Below, piece after piece: positions 43,843 to 51,786 of a stretch of 64,000 nt of DNA (positions are counted from its first letter, which is position 1; every line of letters begins with the position of its first letter). A model generated the notes under the pieces. The model had not been told where the DNA came from. It did not search any database and saw only the letters and a list, made by a program, of their open reading frames with translations. Position numbers and translations under genes: made by a program. This stretch comes from Haloferax sp. Atlit-12N (GTDB lineage: Archaea; Halobacteriota; Halobacteria; Halobacteriales; Haloferacaceae). The DNA lies in the NCBI RefSeq assembly GCF_003383095.1, contig NZ_PSYW01000002.1, positions 806,001-870,000 on the forward strand, read 5' to 3'.

Positions 43843-45009
43843 TTACCGAGCGGCGAATAAGCGTTCGAACACGACCGTCGGGAACTGCGGTTCGAGTCGG
43901 CTCGGCGGCCGCCCCTTCCGGTCGACGCGCTCCGCCGTGACCCGGCGGGTGATGCCGTCTTCGGCGAGTTCGTAGAGGATTCGCTTGACCGTCGCCGCCG
44001 AGAGGTCGACCGAGTTGGCGATGTGCTGGCTCGTCGCCTGCACCGACTCCTGTTGGTCGGGTCGTAACGTGAGGAGTTCGTGGAGCACCTGCTGGCGGTT
44101 CTCCGGAAGCGCGAACACGCGGCCGAGCGAGACACAGGGCTGCGGGACCGCGGCGATTCCCGCGGCGGTGTCGGCGGCGGTGATGCTCTGATGTCTGTTC
44201 CGGGCCGCCTCGTCGGCCGCGCCGAACAGCGCCGCGAGCGCGTCGTGGGCGTCGCCGTCGGCCCACTCGGCGATGTCACGAGCCAGTCGGTGGTCGAGCG
44301 TTCGCTGAGACCCCGCGGCCGACGCCCGGGTCATCAGCACGTCGATGAGCACCTGACTCTGGTACGGCTCGAACTCGATCTCGCTGGCCGTGTAGTCGGT
44401 CAGCACCGTCTCGTCGGGCGACGAGCGCCCGATGGCTAACCAACTGACTTTGCTCGGAAGCCCGGCACAGAGGTCGACGAACGTCTCGCCGTCGAGCGTC
44501 CCCGGCTCTTCGAGGTGGTCGACGGCGACGATAGCGCCCGTCTTCGGACCGTCGAGCGTCGCTTTGAGCCGCGACTGGAGCGCCTCCGTCTTGATGCCCT
44601 GCTTCGGCACCGACTCGTCGACGAGCGCATCGAGCACGGCGTGGTAGAACGCGAACGCGCTCGACGTCTCGCGCGCGTCGACGTAGACGAACCGCGGCGC
44701 GAACGTCGCCTGCACGCGGGTCGTCGTGTGGATGGCGGCGTTGTTGACGCTCGACACGCGGACGAGGCGGTCGAAAAGCGCCGTCACGACCGCCGACTTC
44801 CCCGACCCTTTGGGGCCGTAGACGTAGGCGTTCGGCGGGAGGTGACCGTCGAACACCGGGTCGAGGTAGTCGAGCAGTCGCTCCAACACCGGTCCGCAGT
44901 TCACCGGGTCGTCGATGTGTGCGACCGGCGAGAGCGAATCGTAGTCGACGAGGAGGCGAGGCTCACCGTCACGGCGCTGCCGACGTTTGATCCTCGCTTC
45001 GATGTCCAT
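43843..45009 (-). CDS. Cdc6/Orc1-like AAA+ ATPase
   Basis: The 388-residue protein has Walker A GPKGSGKSAVV, a Walker B-like IVAVDHLEE (D-H in place of the usual D-E), and sensor-1-like WLAIGRSS. Residues 300-388 form a winged helix (QATSQHIANSVDLSAATVKRILYELAEDG). Haloarchaea carry many Orc1/Cdc6 paralogues, and most are not tied to an origin. No origin-box repeats were recognised next to it, so a role in replication is uncertain. A TATA-like GATATACC lies about 25-32 bases before the start. Confidence 0.82.
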   Translation of the reverse strand: MDIEARIKRRQRRDGEPRLLVDYDSLSPVAHIDDPVNCGPVLERLLDYLDPVFDGHLPPNAYVYGPKGSGKSAVVTALFDRLVRVSSVNNAAIHTTTRVQATFAPRFVYVDARETSSAFAFYHAVLDALVDESVPKQGIKTEALQSRLKATLDGPKTGAIVAVDHLEEPGTLDGETFVDLCAGLPSKVSWLAIGRSSPDETVLTDYTASEIEFEPYQSQVLIDVLMTRASAAGSQRTLDHRLARDIAEWADGDAHDALAALFGAADEAARNRHQSITAADTAAGIAAVPQPCVSLGRVFALPENRQQVLHELLTLRPDQQESVQATSQHIANSVDLSAATVKRILYELAEDGITRRVTAERVDRKGRPPSRLEPQFPTVVFERLFAAR

Positions 45010-45056
45010 GTCGTGGATGATAGTTCCGAAATGGGAGGTATATCAGTTCTGACTGC

Positions 45057-46136
45057 TCACGGCAGCGGCACCGCGCCGGCCGTGGTGAACACGCCGGCGA
45101 TAGCGAGCAGGCCGAGGACGAACGTGGTCGTCACGATGGAGGCCGCGGGCGGGTCGAAGTGGGTGCTGCCGTGCGCGTAGAAGACGCGCTCGTACACCTC
45201 GCCGAGGACGCCGCCGAGGACGCCGAAGCCCGCGCCGAGGACGAGCGCGACGGGGACGCTCGCGCCGTCGAGCATGGCCATGCTGGCGATGAACGTCGCC
45301 GGCAGACTCATGTGGTGGGTGACGGGTATCTTCTCGACGCCGAGGTTCAAGAACAGCAGGCTCGTCGCGGAGATACCGAACGGGATGAACAGGCTCCCCG
45401 TGCGTGCGAAGATGTACGCGCTGAGGATGCCGACGGCCATCCCGACGGCGGCGACGCCGCTCCACTTGTACTGGTGCGGGAGCCACGGCTCGACCGCGAG
45501 GCGGTACGAACCGCCGGTGGCGGTCCCGCCGTCGGTCATCGCCTCGCGCTTTTTGCCCGTCTCGAACGGCGACACGTCGAGGAAACCCTTGCCGCGGGGG
45601 GTTCCGACGAGTTCGTAGCCGAAGACGGCGCGGGCGAGCAGCGCGGTCAGGACGACGCCGACCGCCGGCGGGTCGAGCGGGAGTGCGAGCCCAGCAGAGG
45701 TCTGGCGAACCGCCATCCCGATGACGCCGAAGACGCCGCCCACCGCGAGGATGTCCGGCCGGGTGCCGAGCGCGTACGCGATGTCCTTCGCAGGGTGGTA
45801 GTCGCCGTCGGCGGGCGCGGGCATACCGTCGTTCTTCGCGGCGTAGGCCGCGGCGGCGACGCCGCCCGCGAAGGCGACGTGGGGGCCGAAGACGGGGCCG
45901 AACGCCAGCGGGCCGACGATGCCGGCACCGTAGCCGCCCGCGGCGTCGGCGACGAGGCCACCGCCCCCGACGAACTCCGTGGAGACGACGTTGCCGGCCT
46001 CGCCGACGAGCACCATGATACCGGTGAAGATGAACGCCGGCAGCGCCCCGAGGGACGCGCCGAACATCCCGCCCGCGAACGAGGCGATGACGAGCACGAG
46101 GATGTCGATGGCTTCGAGGCCGAACACGATGGCCAT
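45057..46136 (-). CDS. Membrane protein of the glycerol kinase operon (putative glycerol facilitator)
   Basis: The 359-residue protein has eight to ten hydrophobic helices and starts MAIVFGLEAIDILVLVIASFAG. Its ATG lies one base after the glpK stop, so it is co-transcribed with glycerol kinase. In Haloferax a membrane protein in this position has been proposed as a glycerol uptake facilitator and called GlpX; the name clashes with bacterial GlpX phosphatases. It is not an aquaporin (no NPA motif). The role rests on context. Confidence 0.8.
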   Translation of the reverse strand: MAIVFGLEAIDILVLVIASFAGGMFGASLGALPAFIFTGIMVLVGEAGNVVSTEFVGGGGLVADAAGGYGAGIVGPLAFGPVFGPHVAFAGGVAAAAYAAKNDGMPAPADGDYHPAKDIAYALGTRPDILAVGGVFGVIGMAVRQTSAGLALPLDPPAVGVVLTALLARAVFGYELVGTPRGKGFLDVSPFETGKKREAMTDGGTATGGSYRLAVEPWLPHQYKWSGVAAVGMAVGILSAYIFARTGSLFIPFGISATSLLFLNLGVEKIPVTHHMSLPATFIASMAMLDGASVPVALVLGAGFGVLGGVLGEVYERVFYAHGSTHFDPPAASIVTTTFVLGLLAIAGVFTTAGAVPLP

Positions 46137-46137
46137 C

Positions 46138-47688
46138 TCACTCGTCCCCCTCGGCTTCGTCTTCGCGCGCCCAGTCGAGCGAGCGGTCGACCGCGTCGTG
46201 CCAGCGGTCGTACATCTTGTCGACGCGCTCGGTGTCGGCTTCGGGCGAGAACTCTCGGTCGACCTGCCAGTTGTCGCGGAGTTCGTCGACGGTGTCCCAG
46301 TAGCCGACGGCGAGGCCGGCGGCGTACGCCGACCCGAGGGCGGTCGTCTCGTCGACCTCCGGCCGGGCGATGTCCGTCTGGATGATGTCGGACTGGAGCT
46401 GACAGAGGAAGTTGTTCTTGACCGCGCCGCCGTCGACGCGGAGCGCGTTCAGTTCGACGCCGGAGTCCGCCTCCATCGCCTCGGCCACGTCGCGGGTCTG
46501 GTAGGCGATGGATTCGAGCGTCGCACGGACGAGATGCTCTTTTCGCGTGCCGCGGGTCATGCCGACGATGGTGCCGCGGGCGCGACCGTCCCAGTGGGGC
46601 GCACCGAGGCCCGTGAACGCCGGGACCATGTAGACGCCGTCGGTGGATTTAACCGAACGCGCCAGCTCAGCGGTCTGGGCGGCGTTGTTGATGAGGTCGA
46701 CGTCTTCGAGCCACTCGATGGCCGCGCCCGTGATGAAGATAGAGCCTTCGAGGGCGTACTGGACGGGCTCGCCGGAGAGTTGGAACCCGATGGTCGTCAG
46801 GAGGCCGTGGTCGGACGAGACCGCCTCGGTCCCGGTGTTCATGAGGTAGAACGAGCCGGTGCCGTAGGTGTTCTTCGCGTCGCCCTCGTCGAAGCAGGTC
46901 TGGCCGAACAACGCTGCCTGCTGGTCGCCGAGCGCGCCCGCGACGGGTATCGAAGCACCGAGGAAGCCGTCGGCGTCCGTGTGGCCGTAGAGGTTCTCGT
47001 CCGAGGACGGCCGGACCTCCGGGACCATCTCTTTGGGTACGTCGAACTCGGCGAGGAGGTCGTCGTCCCAGTCGAGCGCCTCGATGTCGTAGAGCATCGT
47101 CCGCGAGGCGTTCGATACGTCAGTGATGTGGTTGCCCGTCAGGTTGTAGATGAGCCACGCGTCGATGGTGCCCATCAGGAGTTCGCCCTCCTCGGCCCGA
47201 CTGCGGAGGTCGTCGCCGCGCGAACTCTGGAGCTTCAGCGGCTCCGCGTTGTCGAGAATCCACTCGACTTTCGTCGCCGAGAAGTAGGCGTCCGCTTCGA
47301 GGCCGGTCTTCTCGCGAATCCACTCGACTTTGTCTTCGGCCTGGAGCTCCTCGACGCGGTCGGTCGTCCGACGGTCCTGCCAGACGAGCGCGTTGTGGAC
47401 CGGCTTGCCCGTCTCGCGGTCCCAGACGATGGTCGTCTCGCGCTGGTTCGTGATGCCGAGCGCTTCGAGTTGCGCCGCGTCGAGGCCGGCGTCGGCCAAC
47501 CCGTCCGTGATGACCTGTTTCGTGTTCTCCCAGATTTCGAGGGGGTCGTGTTCGACCCAGCCCGGATTCGGGTAAATCTGCTCGTGTTTCTCGTAGGCGT
47601 TGCCGACGACCTGCCCGCTGTGATCGAAGATCATGAAGCGCGTTCCGGTCGTCCCCTGGTCGATCGAACCGACGTATGTGTCTGTCAT
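46138..47688 (-). CDS. glpK: Glycerol kinase
   Basis: The start at 47688 (MTDTYVGSIDQGTTGTRFM) gives 516 residues; the frame extends upstream but without similarity. The FGGY signatures are complete: IDQGTTGTR, NQRETTIVWDRETGKP, FTGLGAPHWDGRARGTIVGM and the mid-domain GALGDQQAALFGQTCF. It phosphorylates glycerol to sn-glycerol-3-phosphate, a main carbon source of haloarchaea. It is followed directly by the putative facilitator. The glycerol-3-phosphate dehydrogenase genes are not in the window. Confidence 0.96.
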   Translation of the reverse strand: MTDTYVGSIDQGTTGTRFMIFDHSGQVVGNAYEKHEQIYPNPGWVEHDPLEIWENTKQVITDGLADAGLDAAQLEALGITNQRETTIVWDRETGKPVHNALVWQDRRTTDRVEELQAEDKVEWIREKTGLEADAYFSATKVEWILDNAEPLKLQSSRGDDLRSRAEEGELLMGTIDAWLIYNLTGNHITDVSNASRTMLYDIEALDWDDDLLAEFDVPKEMVPEVRPSSDENLYGHTDADGFLGASIPVAGALGDQQAALFGQTCFDEGDAKNTYGTGSFYLMNTGTEAVSSDHGLLTTIGFQLSGEPVQYALEGSIFITGAAIEWLEDVDLINNAAQTAELARSVKSTDGVYMVPAFTGLGAPHWDGRARGTIVGMTRGTRKEHLVRATLESIAYQTRDVAEAMEADSGVELNALRVDGGAVKNNFLCQLQSDIIQTDIARPEVDETTALGSAYAAGLAVGYWDTVDELRDNWQVDREFSPEADTERVDKMYDRWHDAVDRSLDWAREDEAEGDE

Positions 47689-48007
47689 GTGTGTTCCGTG
47701 CCCTGCCCAATTTGTTATTTCTGGTGTGGGCTTACCAGTAAACAATATATTGAATCGTTATAAATATACCTCTCAGACTGATTTTCGTCGGTGACACTCG
47801 AGAAACGACTGTCGTTCGAGAGAGTACTTTGAGAATCAGAAACTGCAGTAGAGGCGCTATAAAACCCGTATTCAGAACTCATTCAGTGCTCGTTCGAAAC
47901 AGGACACGGCTCGGCGACAAACGTATTCTTCACCGAGAACAGTCGCAGATCATTATGTTTACTAGCAATGTGCGACAGGTAGTATCGATTCGACTCGGGT
48001 GTGCCGG
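47689..48007. other. Intergenic region between glpK and the denitrification island
   Basis: This gap carries the glpK promoter on the minus strand and several AT-rich stretches, without a supported gene. The first NarO-type palindrome of the island follows at 48008. Confidence 0.4.
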
Positions 48008-48019
48008 CGAACGTGTTCG
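48008..48019. promoter_or_regulatory. CGAAC-N2-GTTCG operator upstream of DUF2249 gene 1
   Basis: The sequence CGAACGTGTTCG is a perfect palindrome. It ends 40 bases before the ATG at 48060. Confidence 0.8.
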
Positions 48020-48059
48020 GGGCAATCGACTCGGTAGTCTCCCGCGAGGTTCGACGTGT

Positions 48060-48293
48060 ATGGCAGACACCACCCTCGACGTGCGCGAACTTCCACCGGT
48101 CGAGCGCCACCCGAAGATTCACGCCGCGTTCGACGACCTCGACGCAGGCGAGTCGCTGACGATGCTCAACGACCACGACCCGAAGCCGCTGTTCTACGAA
48201 ATGCAGGCGGAAGTCGACGCCTTCGACGCCGACAACTACACCGTCGAACAGCGCGCTCCCGACGAATTCGCGGCGACGTTCCCGAAAAAGTAG
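48060..48293 (+). CDS. DUF2249 domain protein (first copy)
   Basis: The ATG at 48060 opens a 77-residue protein (MADTTLDVRELPPVERHPKI). DUF2249 features are DVRELPPVERH, LNDHDPKPLFYEM and the C-terminal FAATFPKK. Members often occur with denitrification and nitric-oxide genes and resemble TusA/SirA-like folds, but they have no assigned activity. A perfect CGAACGTGTTCG operator lies 40 bases upstream. A second copy is at 53327. Confidence 0.85.
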   Translation: MADTTLDVRELPPVERHPKIHAAFDDLDAGESLTMLNDHDPKPLFYEMQAEVDAFDADNYTVEQRAPDEFAATFPKK

Positions 48294-48353
48294 CGTCGTG
48301 ACCACGGGTCGGGGCCGTGGTCCCGGTCCTCTCCTTCGTTTCTCCACCCTCGG

Positions 48354-48365
48354 CGAATATGTTCG
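48354..48365. promoter_or_regulatory. CGAAC-N2-GTTCG-type operator upstream of the 12-TM protein
   Basis: CGAATATGTTCG matches the palindrome with one changed base in the left arm. It ends 38 bases before the ATG at 48404. Confidence 0.7.
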
Positions 48366-48403
48366 GAGTCACCGGTAGGACTCCGGGCCGCGCTAGTCCG
48401 CGT

Positions 48404-49744
48404 ATGAGCGCCATTCCCGCCGACATCGACACGGCTCGACAGCCACCGATGACGATTCCGCTCCGGCACTTCGTCGTCGCACTCGGTCTCCTCGCGGCCG
48501 CGGTGGGCCTCCGAGTCGGCCTCGCCGTCGGCGTCGCTCCCGGTGCCGCCCGGCTCGCGCACGTCCATCTCCTCGTCGCGGGCTGGGTGTGCGTCACCAT
48601 CATGGGTGCGATGACGCAGTTCGTTCCGGTCTGGTCCGGCGTCGACCTCCACTCCCGACGGCTCGCGACCGCGCAGTTGTGGGCCGTCGGCGTCGGCCTC
48701 GTCGGCCTCGCGGGGTGCTTCCTCCTCGGCGCGTTCGCGTTGCTGCCGGTCTTCGGTGCCGTCGCCCTCCTCGGCTTCTGGACGTTCGCCTACAACATCG
48801 CGCGCACGCTCTCTCGACTCGACGGGTTCGACGTGACTGAGCGCCACTTCGGCCTCGCAATCGGCGCGCTCGTGGTCGTCACCGCACTCGGGTTCCTGCT
48901 CGCGGTCGACTTCACGCGGCCGCTTTTCGCCAGCGTCGGCGCGACCCACGGGACCGTCCGCGCGGCCCACGTCACGCTCGCCGTCTTCGGCGTCGTCGTG
49001 ACGACCGTCGTCGGCGCGCTCTACCAGCTCGCGACGATGTTCACCCAGACGAAGCTCCGCGGCGTCGACGTGTGGCTCCGCCGGGGCGAGGAGGTCGGCT
49101 ACCCACTCGGCGTCGTCGCGCTCGCCGGCGGCCGACTCGTCTCTGACCCGACGCTCGCGCGGGTCGGCGGCGCGCTCGTCGCGCTCTCGCTTCTCGGCGT
49201 CGCCACGATTCTCGCCCGTCGCCTCGTCGAGTCGTCGGTCAACTGGACGCCCATGCTCGCCCGATACGCCATCGCGGCCGTCGCGCTCGCCGGCTGGGCC
49301 GTCCTGACGCTCCCCGCGTGGCTCGCGGACCCGCTGGCCGGAGACCGCCTGTTCGGCGCACCGGGTGCCGACTCACTGTTCCTCCTCGGGTTCGTCGGGT
49401 TCGTCGTGCTCGGGACGCTCTATCACGTCGTCCCCTTCATCGTCTGGGTCCACCGCTACAGCGACCGCCTCGGACTCGAACCCGTGCCGATGCTCGACGA
49501 CCTCTACAGCGACCGCCTCGCTCGCCTCGACTTCGGCCTCGTCCTCTCGGGCGTCGTCGCCGTCGTCGCACACGACCTCGCCGGACTCACCCCGGCCGCC
49601 GAGACGGCCGGCTGGACGCTCGTGCTCATCGGTATCGCGGTGTTCGCCGCGAACCTCCTGCGAGTTATCTGGCTCCACAGTCCGCAATCGTTGGTCGGCG
49701 ACGCGGCCGCATCGGCTGTCGATTCGGACGACGGCGCGGGCTGA
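48404..49744 (+). CDS. Twelve-helix membrane protein resembling a haem-copper oxidase core (NnrS/CcoN-like)
   Basis: The ATG at 48404 (MSAIPADIDTARQPPMTIP) gives 446 residues with about twelve helices. Conserved histidines sit inside helices: RLAHVHLLVAGWVCV, THGTVRAAHVTLAVFG and YHVVPFIVWVHRYS, a pattern seen in haem-binding proteins of the NnrS and minimal cbb3 CcoN groups. Full oxidase metal-site motifs are not all present, so catalytic O2 or NO reduction is unproven. A CGAATATGTTCG operator stands 38 bases upstream, so it belongs to the denitrification regulon. NO or nitrite handling at the membrane is likely. Confidence 0.72.
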   Translation: MSAIPADIDTARQPPMTIPLRHFVVALGLLAAAVGLRVGLAVGVAPGAARLAHVHLLVAGWVCVTIMGAMTQFVPVWSGVDLHSRRLATAQLWAVGVGLVGLAGCFLLGAFALLPVFGAVALLGFWTFAYNIARTLSRLDGFDVTERHFGLAIGALVVVTALGFLLAVDFTRPLFASVGATHGTVRAAHVTLAVFGVVVTTVVGALYQLATMFTQTKLRGVDVWLRRGEEVGYPLGVVALAGGRLVSDPTLARVGGALVALSLLGVATILARRLVESSVNWTPMLARYAIAAVALAGWAVLTLPAWLADPLAGDRLFGAPGADSLFLLGFVGFVVLGTLYHVVPFIVWVHRYSDRLGLEPVPMLDDLYSDRLARLDFGLVLSGVVAVVAHDLAGLTPAAETAGWTLVLIGIAVFAANLLRVIWLHSPQSLVGDAAASAVDSDDGAG

Positions 49745-49776
49745 GTCAGGGCGTCAGAGACGCGTCTCGCACTCTC

Positions 49777-50076
49777 TCAGAGGCCGAGCAGTTCGCGCGC
49801 GAGAAAGAGAATCGCGAGCAGGCACGTCAAGACGAGAATTGCGGCGATGCGCAGGACGCCGGCCGCTCGGCGCCGGTTCTTCGGAAGCGATTCCGCAATT
49901 CCGGACAGCGCAGTCCCGGCAATCATGAACAGGAGCCACCCACCCGACAAGGACTGTTCTACGACGGCGTACTGCCAGTACAGAGCCGAGAAGACGACCG
50001 CGCCACAGAGCTGGACGACAGGAAAGAGGCCGCCGGAGGGCTCGCTGAACACGGTTTCGTTGACGATGGAGGGCAT
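49777..50076 (-). CDS. Small four-helix membrane protein in the denitrification island
   Basis: The start at 50076 (MPSIVNETVFSEPSGGLFPV) gives 99 residues with three to four helices (LCGAVVFSALYWQYAVV, GGWLLFMIAGTALSG and AAILVLTCLLAILFLAREL). It is on the opposite strand to the 12-TM gene and convergent with it. No CGAAC-N2-GTTCG site lies right upstream of it; the cupin operator is about 95 bases away on the other side. Not recognised. Confidence 0.6.
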   Translation of the reverse strand: MPSIVNETVFSEPSGGLFPVVQLCGAVVFSALYWQYAVVEQSLSGGWLLFMIAGTALSGIAESLPKNRRRAAGVLRIAAILVLTCLLAILFLARELLGL

Positions 50077-50170
50077 CGAACACGTCATCTCCCGCGAAGG
50101 ACAAAAGCGCACCTGCCGTCACTCACCTGGTTCGTTCCCTCAGTCTCGTTCGCTCCCGGTCGTGTCGCTC

Positions 50171-50182
50171 CGAACAGGTTCG
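50171..50182. promoter_or_regulatory. CGAAC-N2-GTTCG operator upstream of the cupin gene
   Basis: CGAACAGGTTCG has intact CGAAC and GTTCG arms around two spacer bases. It ends 41 bases before the ATG at 50224. Confidence 0.75.
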
Positions 50183-50223
50183 GCCGCAGGCTTACCGACC
50201 GCGCGGCCGACGACTCACTCGTG

Positions 50224-50529
50224 ATGCCAGAACACGCCGCGCTCGACGACCTCCCGCCGCAGATGCACGCGCCCGTCTTCGAGACTGACCGCCCGAAAAC
50301 CGTCAGACTCCGCCTCGAAGCCGGCGACGAGGTGCCGGAACACTCTCACCCCGGGTTCGACATCGTCTTCCACGTCGTCGACGGCCGGATGGAACTCGCG
50401 CTCGGCGGCGAGACGCACGAGGTCGCGGCGGGAGAGCTGCTGCGGTTCGGCGGCGACCGCGACATCTCGCCGCGCGCCCCAGTCGATAGTACCGCAGTGC
50501 TCGTGTTCGCGCCGGCCAACGACGACTGA
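50224..50529 (+). CDS. Cupin-domain protein
   Basis: The 101-residue protein has one cupin barrel with a metal-binding pattern, VPEHSHPGFDIVFHVVDGRMELAL, where two His and possibly Asp/His residues bind the metal. The end is SPRAPVDSTAVLVFAPAND. Its role is unknown; in this regulon it may sense or bind a reactive nitrogen species or help maturation of a metal enzyme. A CGAACAGGTTCG operator lies 41 bases upstream. Confidence 0.82.
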   Translation: MPEHAALDDLPPQMHAPVFETDRPKTVRLRLEAGDEVPEHSHPGFDIVFHVVDGRMELALGGETHEVAAGELLRFGGDRDISPRAPVDSTAVLVFAPANDD

Positions 50530-50561
50530 ACTGCGGGACCACGACGAACGAAAACGGACGC

Positions 50562-51176
50562 CTACTGTTTTTCGCCCGACAGCCGATTCAGCGCCGCTTC
50601 GAACTCCTCGGACAGCGATAGTGACCCCGATTCCACCCCGTCGTCGCGCTCGCCCGCTGGCGACCCAGCGGCGCGAGCCGAGTGGTCCGCCTCTGCCAGC
50701 AAGTCGCCCGCATCCATCGCGTCGAGTTCCGCGTTGATGGCGTCGGCCTGCTGGTGCATCGGCGCGACGCGGACCCGGACGCGGTCGTAGTCGTGGCGGT
50801 CGGCAAGGCCGTTCCACGCCCGGAACGCGCCGACGGTGAGTGTCTTCGACTGGGGGCAAAACGGCGTCGTCGGTGTGAACTCCACGCGGAGAATCGACGG
50901 GTCGTCTCGGTCTTCCGCGTAGCGGAAGCCGGCGTCTGGGTGTCGCTGGTCGAGGTTCAGTCGCGCGAGGTTGTAGCCGAACGTCACGTCGTAGACGCCC
51001 CGTTCTTCGAACAGTTCGCGCGCGACCCGGTGGACGGCGACGTGGTCGTCGCCCTCGAGGACGCGGTGACCATCGAGGAAGGCGTCCGGGTCGGGCAGGT
51101 GCTCGGGGACGAACTGGTCGCTATCGTCGAAGCGGTCGCCTCGCGACCCGCCGAACAGGGACGGAATGTCTGGCAT
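50562..51176 (-). CDS. DUF59/MIP18-like protein (possible Fe-S assembly factor)
   Basis: The start at 51176 (MPDIPSLFGGSRGDRFDD) gives 204 residues. Residues 25-140 resemble the DUF59/MIP18 fold of iron-sulfur assembly proteins (GVYDVTFGYNLARLNLD, then LRVEFTPTTPFCPQSKTLTVG with the conserved Cys). The C-terminus is acidic and low in conservation. A CGAACACGTTCA operator is 38 bases upstream, so it is controlled with the denitrification genes. It could repair or load Fe-S centres damaged by NO, perhaps those of the radical SAM enzyme in the same regulon. Confidence 0.68.
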   Translation of the reverse strand: MPDIPSLFGGSRGDRFDDSDQFVPEHLPDPDAFLDGHRVLEGDDHVAVHRVARELFEERGVYDVTFGYNLARLNLDQRHPDAGFRYAEDRDDPSILRVEFTPTTPFCPQSKTLTVGAFRAWNGLADRHDYDRVRVRVAPMHQQADAINAELDAMDAGDLLAEADHSARAAGSPAGERDDGVESGSLSLSEEFEAALNRLSGEKQ

Positions 51177-51214
51177 AGTCCGAAGTGGGGTCGCCACGGG
51201 CGTAGGCCCACCCC

Positions 51215-51226
51215 CGAACACGTTCA
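51215..51226. promoter_or_regulatory. CGAAC-N2-GTTCG-type operator upstream of the DUF59-like gene
   Basis: CGAACACGTTCA differs from the perfect palindrome at one end base. It stands 38 bases before the start of the leftward gene at 51176. Confidence 0.7.
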
Positions 51227-51344
51227 ACTCACCGTTCGGTGCCGGCGCTCGGCGCGGTCGGAGCGGTCGAGCAAAATGAATGCCAACCAGCCTCAGAGTG
51301 GCTTTATCTTCGGCCGACATCTACTGTCCACCACTTGAGGAACG

Positions 51345-51611
51345 ATGCGTGCTCACCAATCGTTCGAAATCCTTGCCGTGGCTATTCTCTATCTCTGCGT
51401 GTTTGTGATAGTCGTTGGACCAGCTCTTGAGTCGATAGTTGGCTTGGAAACGCTCTCGGTGGATGCTACGAGAGGCGTTGAACGCACATGGGACTTAGTC
51501 TCGAAGCCACAGGGCTGGATTTTCTGTCTCGGCTACGTCCCAGTTCATTTCGCGTACCTGTTCGTCCGCGCACGACTCGCTGGTGAATCGGTTGATTCCT
51601 ACTGGGAGTAG
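51345..51611 (+). CDS. Small membrane protein, 88 residues
   Basis: The product MRAHQSFEILAVAILYLCVF... has one clear helix (about 8-30) and a second near 55-72 (GWIFCLGYVPVHFAYLF). Its composition is less acidic and its codons less GC-rich than its neighbours. No operator is seen before it. It is not recognised. Confidence 0.5.
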   Translation: MRAHQSFEILAVAILYLCVFVIVVGPALESIVGLETLSVDATRGVERTWDLVSKPQGWIFCLGYVPVHFAYLFVRARLAGESVDSYWE

Positions 51612-51786
51612 TGGCTCCTGATGCTTCACCGAGATCTACAGACGCGAATGTCTACAGTAGCAAAGTTAACGCGCCGAACTCCCCTCTAAGCGTCACACGC
51701 TGTTTCTCTCAGCACCGAGAGCGTTCGACAGAGACAGATACCAAAAAACAGCAGTCAGTCGGTGATTTCCGGGTGGTCCGACGGCA

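Noticed and set aside
43337..43860. Replication origin next to the Cdc6/Orc1-like gene
   Set aside because: Only one weak match to an origin-box core near 43831; no repeated boxes or AT-rich unwinding region with symmetry.
48404..49744. Naming this protein as a true terminal oxidase or NO reductase subunit
   Set aside because: Not all haem and copper ligand motifs can be identified by eye.
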